Positions 16,297 through 23,882 are shown, counted from the first letter of the stretch. The stretch: DNA of 34,247 nucleotides from an uncultured Clostridia bacterium (GCA_947596225.1 CANQEX010000010.1:1-34247); one strand, 5' to 3'. The notes: a model not told the origin generated them from the sequence alone. Program-made: numbers and translations.

Positions 16297-17388
16297 ATGG
16301 GAATAAGAGATTTTTTAAATAATATGTTTGGAAATAAGGAGAAAGAACAAACAGAGAATACTAAACAAACAGTTTCTTCAATGGGAATACCAATAGAAGA
16401 TTATATAAATGCTAGAACAATATATTTAAGAGATATTGAAGATACCAATAAACATTTTTTATATGCAAATGGAGAGCAAAATACTATATATAAAGCTGTA
16501 TTATGGAGAACAGATGGATTAGAAAATGAAATGTTATTGGCTGCTCAATCACAAATTAGTTTTGAATTACCTGTTGGAATGTCAATAGATGAAGCTATTC
16601 AAAATGGAATTATAAGTAATCTTTTAAATAGTGGTAGAGCACAAGAACAAAATTTAAGATCTGATAGAGTAAATCATTTAGGTAAAGTTAATATGCAAAC
16701 TGGTATTGTTGAGCCATCTCATAATGCAGTTGAAAAATGGGTAGAAGATAATTTAACTAGTAAACTTAGACAAATACAAGAAGAAAGAAGAACTCAAGAT
16801 GCTCAATTAAACGAACAACGTAGAAGAGAAGAAGAAAAAACAAATCAAAATATAAATGAAACAAATTCATATTACGAAAATATGAGAAAGGAAAGAAAGC
16901 AGAATCCTAGATTTACAAGTGAAGGTCATGGAGAGTATAGATTAAATAATCCTGTTAATGGCGATATAGTAAGTTTACAAATTCTAGGTAATCCAATGCA
17001 AATAAAAGATAGTTCAGGAAGTTATAATTATTTCTATAATGCAATTAGACAAGATATTTTTCGTGAGGATGATGCTATAAATCTAAACCCAAATGTAAAA
17101 CCAAATCTTCAATTCTCTTTACCATATAAAATTGAAGATATGTGTCAATTTGCAAATGATGATCGTTATCCAGATAATTCTAGAGGAATTGCAAATATGA
17201 TGCAAAACCTTTTAAATATGAAAGGACCATATCATAATTCATTATATGTTGGAGGAATAAGTTTTAAAGATGGCATGTTAGTATTTGCAGATGATGCTAC
17301 AAAAAAAGAAATTATAGATACATATTTACTACAAAAAGAAGAACAAGATAGAAAAAAAGGATATGAAGATGGACCAAATGATAGATAA
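16297..17388 (+). CDS. Unknown 363-residue protein coupled to the endonuclease Q-like gene
   Basis: I do not recognise a family. No signal peptide or membrane span is visible, so it is probably cytoplasmic. Three parts can be seen. An N-terminal mixed domain (about 30-150) contains KAVLWRTDGLENEMLLAAQ. A highly charged Gln/Glu/Arg helix (about 155-205) is likely coiled coil. A C-terminal domain (about 210-363) is rich in Asn, Asp, Tyr and Phe. The ribosome site is weak (GAAAG). The next gene begins 12 bases after its stop behind AAAAGGAG, so both are in one transcript. A role as partner or regulator of that repair nuclease is possible but rests on position only. Confidence 0.8.
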   Translation: MGIRDFLNNMFGNKEKEQTENTKQTVSSMGIPIEDYINARTIYLRDIEDTNKHFLYANGEQNTIYKAVLWRTDGLENEMLLAAQSQISFELPVGMSIDEAIQNGIISNLLNSGRAQEQNLRSDRVNHLGKVNMQTGIVEPSHNAVEKWVEDNLTSKLRQIQEERRTQDAQLNEQRRREEEKTNQNINETNSYYENMRKERKQNPRFTSEGHGEYRLNNPVNGDIVSLQILGNPMQIKDSSGSYNYFYNAIRQDIFREDDAINLNPNVKPNLQFSLPYKIEDMCQFANDDRYPDNSRGIANMMQNLLNMKGPYHNSLYVGGISFKDGMLVFADDATKKEIIDTYLLQKEEQDRKKGYEDGPNDR

Positions 17389-17400
17389 AAGGAGAAGAAA

Positions 17401-18588
17401 ATGTACGATATATATGCAGATTTACATGTACATATAGGAAGAAGTGAAAGTAATAAGCCAATTAAAATAACAGCTGCTAAAAGTTTAAATTTTGCAAATA
17501 TTGCAAAAGAATGTGTAGAAAGAAAAGGAATAAACTTAGTCGGAATTATTGATTGTGCTTCACCATATGTAATAGAGGATATTGAAAATTTTTTAAAAAC
17601 AGGTGAAGCATATGAAATTGAAGATGGTGGAATAATTTATAAAGATAAAGTTTGTATAATATTAGGTAGTGAAATAGAAACTTCTGAAGTAAATGACGAA
17701 GGAAAAACAGGAAGTGCTCATAATTTATGCTATTTTCCAAAATTAGCAGATATAAAAGCTTTTTCAAATGAAATGAGCCATCATATAAAAAATATCACAT
17801 TAAGTTCTCAAAGAGCAGATATTTCAGCATATAATTTAGTAGATATTGTAGAAAAATATAATGGTGTTTTAATTCCAGCTCATTGCTTTACACCTTATAA
17901 AAGTTTTTATGGAAATTGCACAGATTCTTTAAAAAAGATTTTTAAAGAAAAGTATGATAAAATTCCAGCTATTGAGTTAGGATTAAGTTCAGATACTTTT
18001 TTAGCTGATCAAATAAGCGAATTAGAAACCAAAACTTTTTTGACTAATTCTGATGCACATTCACTTCCAAGGATTGCAAGAGAATATAATAAAATGCAAT
18101 TAGAAGGAATAAGTTTTAAAGAATTTTTAATGGCAATCAAAAATGAAGGTGGAAGAAAAATTGTTGCAAATTATGGTTTAGATCCAAAACTGGGAAAATA
18201 TAATAGAACTTATTGTGAAGTTTGTGGTAAAAGAATACCTGGCGAAGCTCCTGTAACAAAATGTGATACTTGTGACAGTAGAAATATTACAATGGGTGTT
18301 TATGATAGAATAGAGATAATAAAAGATAGAAAAGAAACCAAAAGTCCTGACTTTAGACCTGAATACATATATCAATATCCACTTACATTTATTCCAGGAG
18401 TTGGAGGAAAAACAATAGATAAATTATTAAATCATTTCGGAACAGAAATGACAATCTTACATAAATTATCAGATGATGATATAGAAGCTGTTGTAGGTAA
18501 AAAAATAGCTCAAAACATTGTATTAGCACGTGATGGAAAAATGCATGTTATAGAAGGTGGAGGAGGAGTTTACGGAAAAGTCGAATAA
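17401..18588 (+). CDS. Endonuclease Q-like PHP-domain DNA repair enzyme
   Basis: Members of this family cut 5' of deaminated bases (uracil, hypoxanthine, xanthine) and abasic sites. The 395 residues follow the EndoQ plan. A PHP metal-dependent nuclease domain begins YADLHVHIGRS and has LGSEIETSE, PAHCFTPY and TNSDAHS as metal ligands. A zinc-finger with two CxxC pairs lies near 273-296 (CEVCGKR, CDTCDSR). A C-terminal helix-hairpin-helix is at FIPGVGGKTIDKLLNHFG. EndoQ is best known from archaea and some Bacillus. The terminator at 18620 ends the unit. Confidence 0.88.
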   Translation: MYDIYADLHVHIGRSESNKPIKITAAKSLNFANIAKECVERKGINLVGIIDCASPYVIEDIENFLKTGEAYEIEDGGIIYKDKVCIILGSEIETSEVNDEGKTGSAHNLCYFPKLADIKAFSNEMSHHIKNITLSSQRADISAYNLVDIVEKYNGVLIPAHCFTPYKSFYGNCTDSLKKIFKEKYDKIPAIELGLSSDTFLADQISELETKTFLTNSDAHSLPRIAREYNKMQLEGISFKEFLMAIKNEGGRKIVANYGLDPKLGKYNRTYCEVCGKRIPGEAPVTKCDTCDSRNITMGVYDRIEIIKDRKETKSPDFRPEYIYQYPLTFIPGVGGKTIDKLLNHFGTEMTILHKLSDDDIEAVVGKKIAQNIVLARDGKMHVIEGGGGVYGKVE

Positions 18589-18619
18589 TTATAATTTTAT
18601 TGAATAAACTTTAATAATT

Positions 18620-18646
18620 AAATGAACTATATATAGTTCATTTTTT
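18620..18646 (+). terminator. Terminator after the endonuclease Q-like gene
   Basis: AAATGAACTAT / ATAGTTCATTT stem with a two-base turn, followed by TTT and T-rich sequence. Confidence 0.85.
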
Positions 18647-18672
18647 ATTTAAAAGTTTGTAAAGGATATAAA

Positions 18673-19282
18673 ATGAAAAATATATTATTAGACTACATTT
18701 CCAAGAATAAAAAGAATTTTATAGTAATAATTGTATTATTTTGTATAGGAATTGCTGTTGGAGTATTATTTATAAATAATTCTAATGATCTGCAAAAAAA
18801 TGAATTAAATGAATATATTAATAATTTAATAGAAAATATAAAAAATTCAGAAAATATTGATACCTTTAATATGTTGATTTTAAGCATAAAGCAAAATGTT
18901 GGTTTTATATTGTTAGTATGGTTTTTAGGTTGTACGATTATTGGAGGAATATTCATATATATAACAATTTTATATAAAGGATTTTCTATAGGATATACAA
19001 TATCTGCTATGATAGCTGTTCTTGGTGTGAAACAAGGAATTATTATTTCTATAATTTCATTATTGCTTCAAAATATAATTTTCTTACCAGCCTTTTTTAT
19101 AATAGCAGAAAATCGGAATAAAATTATATAAGGGTATATATAAAAGATGCATTAATTTAAAAGAAGAAGTAATAAGACATACTGTAATTATGTTGATTTC
19201 AATTATATTAGCAATATTGGCAAGTGTTATTGAAGTATATTTTTCTATGAATTTATTAATATTTTTAAAAGAAATTCTTTAA
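18673..19282 (+). CDS. spoIIM: Stage II sporulation protein M, in two frames (+1 shift needed)
   Basis: SpoIIM works with SpoIID and SpoIIP in engulfment of the forespore. The first frame (18673-19131) gives an N-terminal span, a linker, and the conserved membrane core with VGFILLVWFLGCTIIGG and YKGFSIGYTISAMIA, then runs out of frame (RNKII, stop). The C-terminal part continues in the +1 frame to 19282 as GIKLYKGIYKR...LKEEVIRHTVIML...ASVIEVYFSMNLLI, the normal family ending. Passing over the C at 19114 joins them as AENGIKLYK and gives about 202 residues, the usual length. Deleting one A of the preceding AAAA run would work almost as well and is the likely form of a sequencing error. The site has the same NNN C GGA form as the one in accA. 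AAAGGA precedes the start. Confidence 0.85.
19105..19131 (+). other. Candidate +1 frameshift site AAT-C-GGA in spoIIM
   Basis: Zero frame: GCA GAA AAT CGG AAT AAA ATT ATA TAA. Passing over C19114 reads GGA ATA AAA TTA TAT AAG and continues SpoIIM. The zero-frame stop begins 15 nt after that C, exactly as in accA. Confidence 0.55.
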
Positions 19283-19288
19283 AAAACC

Positions 19289-19317
19289 TTTACTTTTTTT
19301 AAGATATTTGATATAAC
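19289..19317 (+). promoter_or_regulatory. Promoter for xerD
   Basis: TTTACT, 17 bases, TATAAC, immediately after the spoIIM frame ends. A short repeat ACATAA/TTATGT follows between promoter and gene. Confidence 0.6.
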
Positions 19318-19396
19318 ATAAATACCTTATGTAAATTATGTTGTTCATATAATTAAAAAATTAAGGCAATACTATTTTGATAGGAGAGGTTAAATA

Positions 19397-20278
19397 ATGG
19401 AAAAACAAATTAAACTTTTTTTGGATTTTCTTGAAAATGATAAAAAATTGTCAGCAAACACATTACAATCTTACAAAAGAGATATTACACAATATCAAGA
19501 ATACATAGAGAAAAATGGTTTAAACTATTCTAAAGTTAATAATGAAGATATTGATGAATATTTTAAAAATTTAAAAGCAATGAATAAAAAAACTTCAACT
19601 ATATCTAGAAACTTAGCAACAATAAGATCATTTTATCAGTTCTTATTAAGAACTAAAAAAATAAAAAAAGATCCAACAATAGGAGTACAATCTCCTAAAG
19701 TTGAAAAAAAAGTTCCTAGTATTTTAACTTCAAAAGAAGTAGAATTGTTATTAGAACAACCTAAAAGTATAGATTTAAAAGGAATTAGAGATAAAGCAAT
19801 GCTTGAATTTGCATATGCTACAGGAATGAGAGTTACAGAAATTATTTCTTTAGATATTGATGATGTAAATTTAGAAAAAGCATATGTTGTATGCAGTAAT
19901 GGTGTAAAAAAGAGAAATATTCCTTTAGGTTCAATTTCATTAAAAGCATTAAAAGATTATATTGAAAAGGCTAGACCAATATTAATTAAAGATGAAAAAG
20001 TAACAGCTTTATTTGTAAATATAAATGGAAAAAGATTAACAAGACAAGGTTTTTGGAAAATTGTAAAATTCTACAAAGAACAAGCTCATATATCTAAAGA
20101 TATAACACCACATGTTTTAAGACATTCTTTTGCAACACATTTATTACAAAATGGAGCAGATTTAAAAGCTATTCAAACTATGTTAGGTCATTCAGATATA
20201 TCATCAACACAAGTATATATGCAATTTCAAGATGAAAATTTAAAAGATGTTTATAAAAAAGCTCATCCAAGAGCATAG
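19397..20278 (+). CDS. xerD: Tyrosine recombinase XerD-like
   Basis: Chromosome-dimer resolution recombinase (XerC/XerD type) acting at dif. 293 residues is the usual Xer length. An N-terminal SAM-like core-binding domain (about 1-85: FLDFLENDKKLSANTLQSYKRDI) is followed by the catalytic domain. That domain has the first Arg in ATGMRVTEI, HVLRHSFATHLL giving His-x-x-Arg, the GHSDISSTQVYM His, and the nucleophile Tyr in that last motif. GGAGAGG precedes ATG. It has its own promoter and ends at a bidirectional terminator. No att-like repeats or cargo suggest an integrating element, so a housekeeping role is likelier; XerC versus XerD is not certain. Confidence 0.9.
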   Translation: MEKQIKLFLDFLENDKKLSANTLQSYKRDITQYQEYIEKNGLNYSKVNNEDIDEYFKNLKAMNKKTSTISRNLATIRSFYQFLLRTKKIKKDPTIGVQSPKVEKKVPSILTSKEVELLLEQPKSIDLKGIRDKAMLEFAYATGMRVTEIISLDIDDVNLEKAYVVCSNGVKKRNIPLGSISLKALKDYIEKARPILIKDEKVTALFVNINGKRLTRQGFWKIVKFYKEQAHISKDITPHVLRHSFATHLLQNGADLKAIQTMLGHSDISSTQVYMQFQDENLKDVYKKAHPRA

Positions 20279-20312
20279 AAAAAAGGAATGGGGTTAACCA
20301 TTCCTTTTTTTT
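20279..20312. terminator. Bidirectional terminator between xerD and the minus-strand ORF
   Basis: AAAAAAGGAATGG / CCATTCCTTTTTT stem (13 bp) with T runs in both directions. The loop holds the TAA stop codon of the minus-strand gene. Confidence 0.88.
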
Positions 20313-20584
20313 GATGTTTCATACATGTAACAAGCTAAAATTCCTGCTAAAGAAAACAAGAATGTACTTAGTGACATGAATCGAAAAATTTTAAGTACCA
20401 AAACCAGTAAAACACTTATTGCATATCCGTTATTAATAATTTCAAATTTTGAAAGAATGTACCTTATTAATAACGGAAGCAACGCACATACTAGTAATGT
20501 TACTACTGGCCAGAACATTATCCGTAAGGCCAAAATAACTAAAACAACGAGTAACAGGTTTTTTACAACTTTTTTTGCTGTCAT
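20294..20584 (-). CDS. Small unknown membrane protein
   Basis: 96 residues, nearly all hydrophobic: spans about 8-40 (one long or two short) and about 54-90 (two), with basic N- and C-termini. I do not recognise a family. AAAAGGAGG stands before ATG, and a good promoter (TTGTAA-17-TATAAT) plus a leader palindrome lie upstream, so it looks genuinely expressed. Codon use differs from the long genes around it: CGG, CTG, AGG, GCC, CCG and TAC are used. Like the other minus-strand ORF at 1106-1435, it has one CGG early (codon 21) and its stop sits in the loop of the downstream hairpin. Confidence 0.7.
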   Translation of the reverse strand: MTAKKVVKNLLLVVLVILALRIMFWPVVTLLVCALLPLLIRYILSKFEIINNGYAISVLLVLVLKIFRFMSLSTFLFSLAGILACYMYETSKKRNG

Positions 20585-20608
20585 AAAACATCCTCCTTTT
20601 TAGCTATT

Positions 20609-20630
20609 ATTGAAGATATTCTTCTTCAAT
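20609..20630. promoter_or_regulatory. Leader inverted repeat of the small membrane protein gene
   Basis: ATTGAAGA, six bases, TCTTCAAT: 8-bp arms between the -10 and the ribosome site. It may be an operator or a leader hairpin. Confidence 0.5.
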
Positions 20631-20653
20631 GTAAATTATTGAAACGTCAATTA

Positions 20654-20682
20654 ATTATACCATGTTTTACTATTAATTACAA
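20654..20682 (-). promoter_or_regulatory. Promoter of the small membrane protein gene
   Basis: On the minus strand, TTGTAA, 17 bases, TATAAT. The -35 overlaps the last codons of the upstream dipeptidase gene. Confidence 0.65.
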
Positions 20683-22047
20683 GTCTTTGCTTAGTTCATA
20701 AATTGCTTCTGCATAAATTTTACAAGATAAAATTAATTTATCAATTTCTATAAATTCATCTACTTGATGACACATATCTAAATCACCTGGAAAAGTTGCA
20801 CCATAAGAAACACAATTATTAAATGCTCTTGCATAAGTACCACCACCAATTGCTATAGGAGCTTCTTTTAATCCTGTTTTTTTATTAAATATATTAACTA
20901 AAGTTTTTACTAAATAACTATTTCTATCAATATATAAAGGTTCTTGAATTCCCAATTTATTTATTTCTAAATTTTTAAACTCATTTTTAAAAATGTCATA
21001 TTTTTCTTTAATATTTTCTAAGTCAAATGTAACTGGAACTCTTAAATTAATTTTTATTATTAAATTATTTTCTATATAGTCTAAAACAGCTACATTAGAA
21101 GTTAATATTCCAGATTCATCTTCAATTTTATTTCCCATAAATTTAGGGCTTTCAATATCGAAGATACCAGAATTATATAGTGTTTGTAAATAATTTGAAT
21201 CAAATTCAAAATTATTTAACAAAAATTTTACGAGTGTTGTTATTGCATTTTTACCAAGCTCAGGATGTGCAGCATGTGAAGCAATTCCAAAAGCTTCTAT
21301 TTTAAATGTTTTAGAATCTAATTTTTGTATTTGAATATTACTAGGAAGTTTTGAAAATATTGGTATTTCTTTATTTGCTTTTAATGTAATAGAACAATAT
21401 TTTGGAACAACATTTATAGCATTATTATTACAATTAATATCTATAATTGAAAAATCTTTTATAGAAAAAGAGTTCTTTAATTCAATAGACATAATACCTT
21501 TTTCAGCATAAATGGCAGGAAAATTAGCATCAGGACTAAATCCAATAGTAGGCCATTCTTCATGATTTTTATAATAATTAATACATTTCCAATCTTTTTC
21601 TTCATTAAGACCTAAAATTAACCTTATCCTTTTAGAAACTTTAGTAGAATCTTTTATTGCTTTCATAGCATATAATGCAGAAACAACAGGACCTTTATCA
21701 TCAATAGCACCTCTACCAAATAGCTTACCATCTTTAATGCAAGGTTCAAATGGAGGAGAAGACCATCCATCTTCAGATAAAGCAGGAACAACATCTAGAT
21801 GACCAATAATACCAACTAAATCTTTTCCTTCACCAAATTCAATATAACCACAATATCCATCAATATTTTTTGTTTTAAATCCCATTGATTTACCAAGATT
21901 TAATATATATTCTAGGGCTTTAGAGCATTCTTCACCAAACGGTTTTAAAGGTATATCATTGTCTTGTGAAACACTTGGTATTCTTATTAAATTTGAAACA
22001 GTATCAATGATATTATTTTTTGATTTTTCTATTAATTCATCAAACAT
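20677..22047 (-). CDS. pepV: M20-family dipeptidase (PepV-like)
   Basis: Zinc-dependent cytoplasmic dipeptidase that finishes peptide breakdown. 456 residues. The first zinc ligand lies in GIIGHLDVVPA, the bridging Asp in FGRGAIDDKGPV, and the catalytic Glu pair in LGLNEEKDW followed by CINYY. A lid domain occupies roughly 180-360, and the last His ligand is in PGDLDMCHQVDEF. The WSSPPFEP segment is typical of PepV/Sapep. Start ATG 22047 has AAAGGAGAGG before it. It is divergent from the pilin-like gene. Confidence 0.92.
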   Translation of the reverse strand: MFDELIEKSKNNIIDTVSNLIRIPSVSQDNDIPLKPFGEECSKALEYILNLGKSMGFKTKNIDGYCGYIEFGEGKDLVGIIGHLDVVPALSEDGWSSPPFEPCIKDGKLFGRGAIDDKGPVVSALYAMKAIKDSTKVSKRIRLILGLNEEKDWKCINYYKNHEEWPTIGFSPDANFPAIYAEKGIMSIELKNSFSIKDFSIIDINCNNNAINVVPKYCSITLKANKEIPIFSKLPSNIQIQKLDSKTFKIEAFGIASHAAHPELGKNAITTLVKFLLNNFEFDSNYLQTLYNSGIFDIESPKFMGNKIEDESGILTSNVAVLDYIENNLIIKINLRVPVTFDLENIKEKYDIFKNEFKNLEINKLGIQEPLYIDRNSYLVKTLVNIFNKKTGLKEAPIAIGGGTYARAFNNCVSYGATFPGDLDMCHQVDEFIEIDKLILSCKIYAEAIYELSKDL

Positions 22048-22079
22048 AAACCTCTCCTTTCAAAATTAATATTTTAATT

Positions 22080-22108
22080 ATTATATACCAAAAAATAAAT
22101 AATGTTAT
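22080..22108 (-). promoter_or_regulatory. Promoter of the dipeptidase gene
   Basis: On the minus strand ATAACA, 17 bases, TATAAT. The -10 is perfect and the -35 is weak. Confidence 0.5.
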
Positions 22109-22127
22109 AAAAAATATATTAAAAAAC

Positions 22128-22156
22128 TTGAATTAATAAAAAATTATGTATAAAAT
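22128..22156 (+). promoter_or_regulatory. Promoter of the pilin-like gene
   Basis: TTGAAT, 17 bases, TAAAAT, divergent from the dipeptidase promoter. Confidence 0.6.
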
Positions 22157-22197
22157 AATATCAGTAAACAAAAGTAAAAAATTTAGGAGGGTAAAAA

Positions 22198-22518
22198 ATG
22201 AAAAATCAAAAAGGTATAACATTAGTTGCTTTAATATTAATTATGGTAGTTTTGTTAATTTTAGCTGGTATATCAATATCACTTGTTTTAACAGATAAAA
22301 AGGTAAAAACAGAGACAGAAATGAATGACAATTCATATACAGTAGATGATGACGTTCTTTTTGACATAAACGGAAATCCAATTACTAGTTCAGAAGATGA
22401 AGAAAATGAGGTTGATGATAACTCAGTTGTAGAATCTACTTTAGATGAAAATACTGTAAACACAACAAATACTGTAAGTAATGAAATTGCTAATGAAGTA
22501 AATAATGTAACTTTATAA
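22198..22518 (+). CDS. Short pilin-like (type IV prepilin signal) protein
   Basis: 106 residues. The N-terminus KNQKGITLVALILI is a type IV prepilin signal: a short basic leader, G at the cleavage point, then ~22 hydrophobic residues that would form the N-terminal pilin helix. The usual Glu at position 5 is absent (Ala). After residue 35 there is no globular pilin domain, only an acidic, Asn/Asp/Glu/Ser/Thr/Val-rich and probably disordered tail. TAGGAGGG precedes ATG. No pilus assembly genes are nearby. Family-level assignment is from the signal only; the function is unknown. Confidence 0.7.
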   Translation: MKNQKGITLVALILIMVVLLILAGISISLVLTDKKVKTETEMNDNSYTVDDDVLFDINGNPITSSEDEENEVDDNSVVESTLDENTVNTTNTVSNEIANEVNNVTL

Positions 22519-22551
22519 TAAATAAAAATGAAATAAGAAAGTTTGTAAAAA

Positions 22552-23034
22552 ATGTTAAATATCAATGTTATATGTGTTGGAAAATTAAAAGAAAAATATT
22601 TAAAAGAAGCAGTTTTAGAATATTCTAAAAGATTGTCAAAATACTGCAATTTAAAAATTATTGAAATATCAGATGAAAAACTTCCAAATAAAATAAATAA
22701 AAATACTATACAAGAAGTAAAAAGTAAAGAAGGAATGAAAATATTAGATAGTATAAAGAAAGACTCATATATTATTGCACTAGATTTATATGGAAAACAA
22801 TTTACTTCAGAAGAATTTTCAGAAAAAATTGAAGATATTTCTGTAAGAGGATATAGTAGTATAACTTTTATTATAGGTGGAACATTGGGTATTTCAAAAG
22901 CAGTATTAAATAAATGCAATGAATTAGTATGTTTTTCTAAAATGACATTCCCACATCAGTTAATAAGAGTATTTTTGCTTGAACAAATATTTAGAGCTTT
23001 TAAAATTTCAAATAATGAAACATATCATTGGTAA
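22552..23034 (+). CDS. rlmH: 23S rRNA (pseudouridine1915-N3)-methyltransferase RlmH
   Basis: SPOUT methyltransferase that modifies pseudouridine 1915 in helix 69 of 23S rRNA. 160 residues, full length. MLNINVICVGKLKEKYLKEAV at the start, LDLYGKQFTSEEF, the SAM-binding knot FIIGGTLGISKAV, and LIRVFLLEQIFRAFKI at the end are all family hallmarks. It follows the pilin-like gene by 33 bases with only a weak ribosome site. The C-terminus ends YHW rather than the more usual YHK/YHH. Confidence 0.95.
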   Translation: MLNINVICVGKLKEKYLKEAVLEYSKRLSKYCNLKIIEISDEKLPNKINKNTIQEVKSKEGMKILDSIKKDSYIIALDLYGKQFTSEEFSEKIEDISVRGYSSITFIIGGTLGISKAVLNKCNELVCFSKMTFPHQLIRVFLLEQIFRAFKISNNETYHW

Positions 23035-23055
23035 TTAATTGATATTAATTTTTTT
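23033..23055 (+). terminator. AT-only terminator-like hairpin after rlmH
   Basis: AATTAAT, TGAT loop, ATTAATT, then TTTTT. It is weak because the stem has no G-C pairs. Confidence 0.45.
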
Positions 23056-23091
23056 ATGTGATATAATATTTATGTATATGATATTGTGTAT

Positions 23092-23105
23092 TGGAACATA
23101 TTCCA
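23092..23105. promoter_or_regulatory. Operator-like palindrome before the Thg1-like gene
   Basis: TGGAACATATTCCA: 5-bp arms around CATA, at the position of a likely promoter whose TATAAT-like -10 lies near 23120. Confidence 0.4.
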
Positions 23106-23142
23106 CTAAAAAGATAATTGTATAATGTTTATCATATACTAT

Positions 23143-23180
23143 AGGAGTAGGAGGAAACTCCTACTTTTCTATTATAGGAG
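23143..23180 (+). promoter_or_regulatory. Leader hairpin with alternative pairing to the ribosome site
   Basis: AGTAGGAG, GAAA tetraloop, CTCCTACT forms a stable stem, extended by G-U and A-U pairs to 23143-23168. The right arm CTCCTA can instead pair with TAGGAG (23175-23180), the ribosome site of the Thg1-like gene. The two pairings exclude each other. The short T run also permits a terminator reading. Confidence 0.5.
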
Positions 23181-23186
23181 AAAAAT

Positions 23187-23867
23187 ATGTGGAGAAATTA
23201 TTTTTTGCAAATTCAAAATAAATATAATATGAGATTAAGTATATCAGAACCATTAGTTATTAGATTTGATGGAAAAGATGTTACAAAAGATAATACAATA
23301 AATTTATTTGATATATATAATGGGAGTTTTGCGGATAGTATAGAAAAAACTGTGAAATTCTTTACAGCTAAATATCATGCTTTTTCTATATTTGGATCAG
23401 ATGAAATTAGTTTTATATTTCCAGACCCTATGAGTATTATATCTGATTTAGATGTAGAAAAATCTAATCGTTCAAACAAGATAATTTCATTATTTTCTCA
23501 ATACTTATTTAATTATTTTAATTCTTTGTATAAAGGAAGAATTATATTTTGGGATGTTAAAGCATTTTCAATACATAAAGAAAAATTAAGTTCTTATATA
23601 AAATATCGTTCAGGAAGCTTAAAAAATGTAGTAGTTACATATTTCTTAAAAAAGAAAAGAGTAATAATAGGAGATAAACCTTTAAAACAATTATTAAATG
23701 AAGCACAAGAATTTGATGATTATAAAATGCTAGAAAAAGTTCAAAATGGAAGATTATATTATGATGGTAGTGAAATCGATATAATAGATTATTTAGAAAA
23801 TGGAAAAATAACTAATCTTAAAAAAGAAGTATTTACTGATGATTATATAGATTTATCAAGTTTTTAG
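23187..23867 (+). CDS. Thg1-like protein (3'-5' RNA polymerase family)
   Basis: Thg1 adds G to tRNA-His in eukaryotes; bacterial and archaeal Thg1-like proteins repair 5'-truncated tRNAs by 3'-to-5' addition. The 226-residue product has the family layout: VIRFDGKDVT with the first metal Asp (D28), FGSDEISFIF with the second acidic pair (D72, E73), and a FWDVKAFSIHKE...YIKYR stretch matching the conserved Thg1 segment after the palm. Similarity is remote overall and the C-terminal third is not recognised. It sits 15 bases before truB, another tRNA-acting gene, and after rlmH. A structured leader precedes it. The exact RNA substrate is unknown. Confidence 0.75.
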   Translation: MWRNYFLQIQNKYNMRLSISEPLVIRFDGKDVTKDNTINLFDIYNGSFADSIEKTVKFFTAKYHAFSIFGSDEISFIFPDPMSIISDLDVEKSNRSNKIISLFSQYLFNYFNSLYKGRIIFWDVKAFSIHKEKLSSYIKYRSGSLKNVVVTYFLKKKRVIIGDKPLKQLLNEAQEFDDYKMLEKVQNGRLYYDGSEIDIIDYLENGKITNLKKEVFTDDYIDLSSF

Positions 23868-23882
23868 AAGAAAAGAGGTTTT

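Noticed and set aside
19397-20278. Integrase of a mobile element
   Set aside because: Length, domain plan and lack of att repeats or cargo fit housekeeping XerC/XerD.
20376-20603. Plus-strand 75-residue ORF
   Set aside because: Antisense to the small membrane protein, which has the promoter, ribosome site and terminator on the minus strand.
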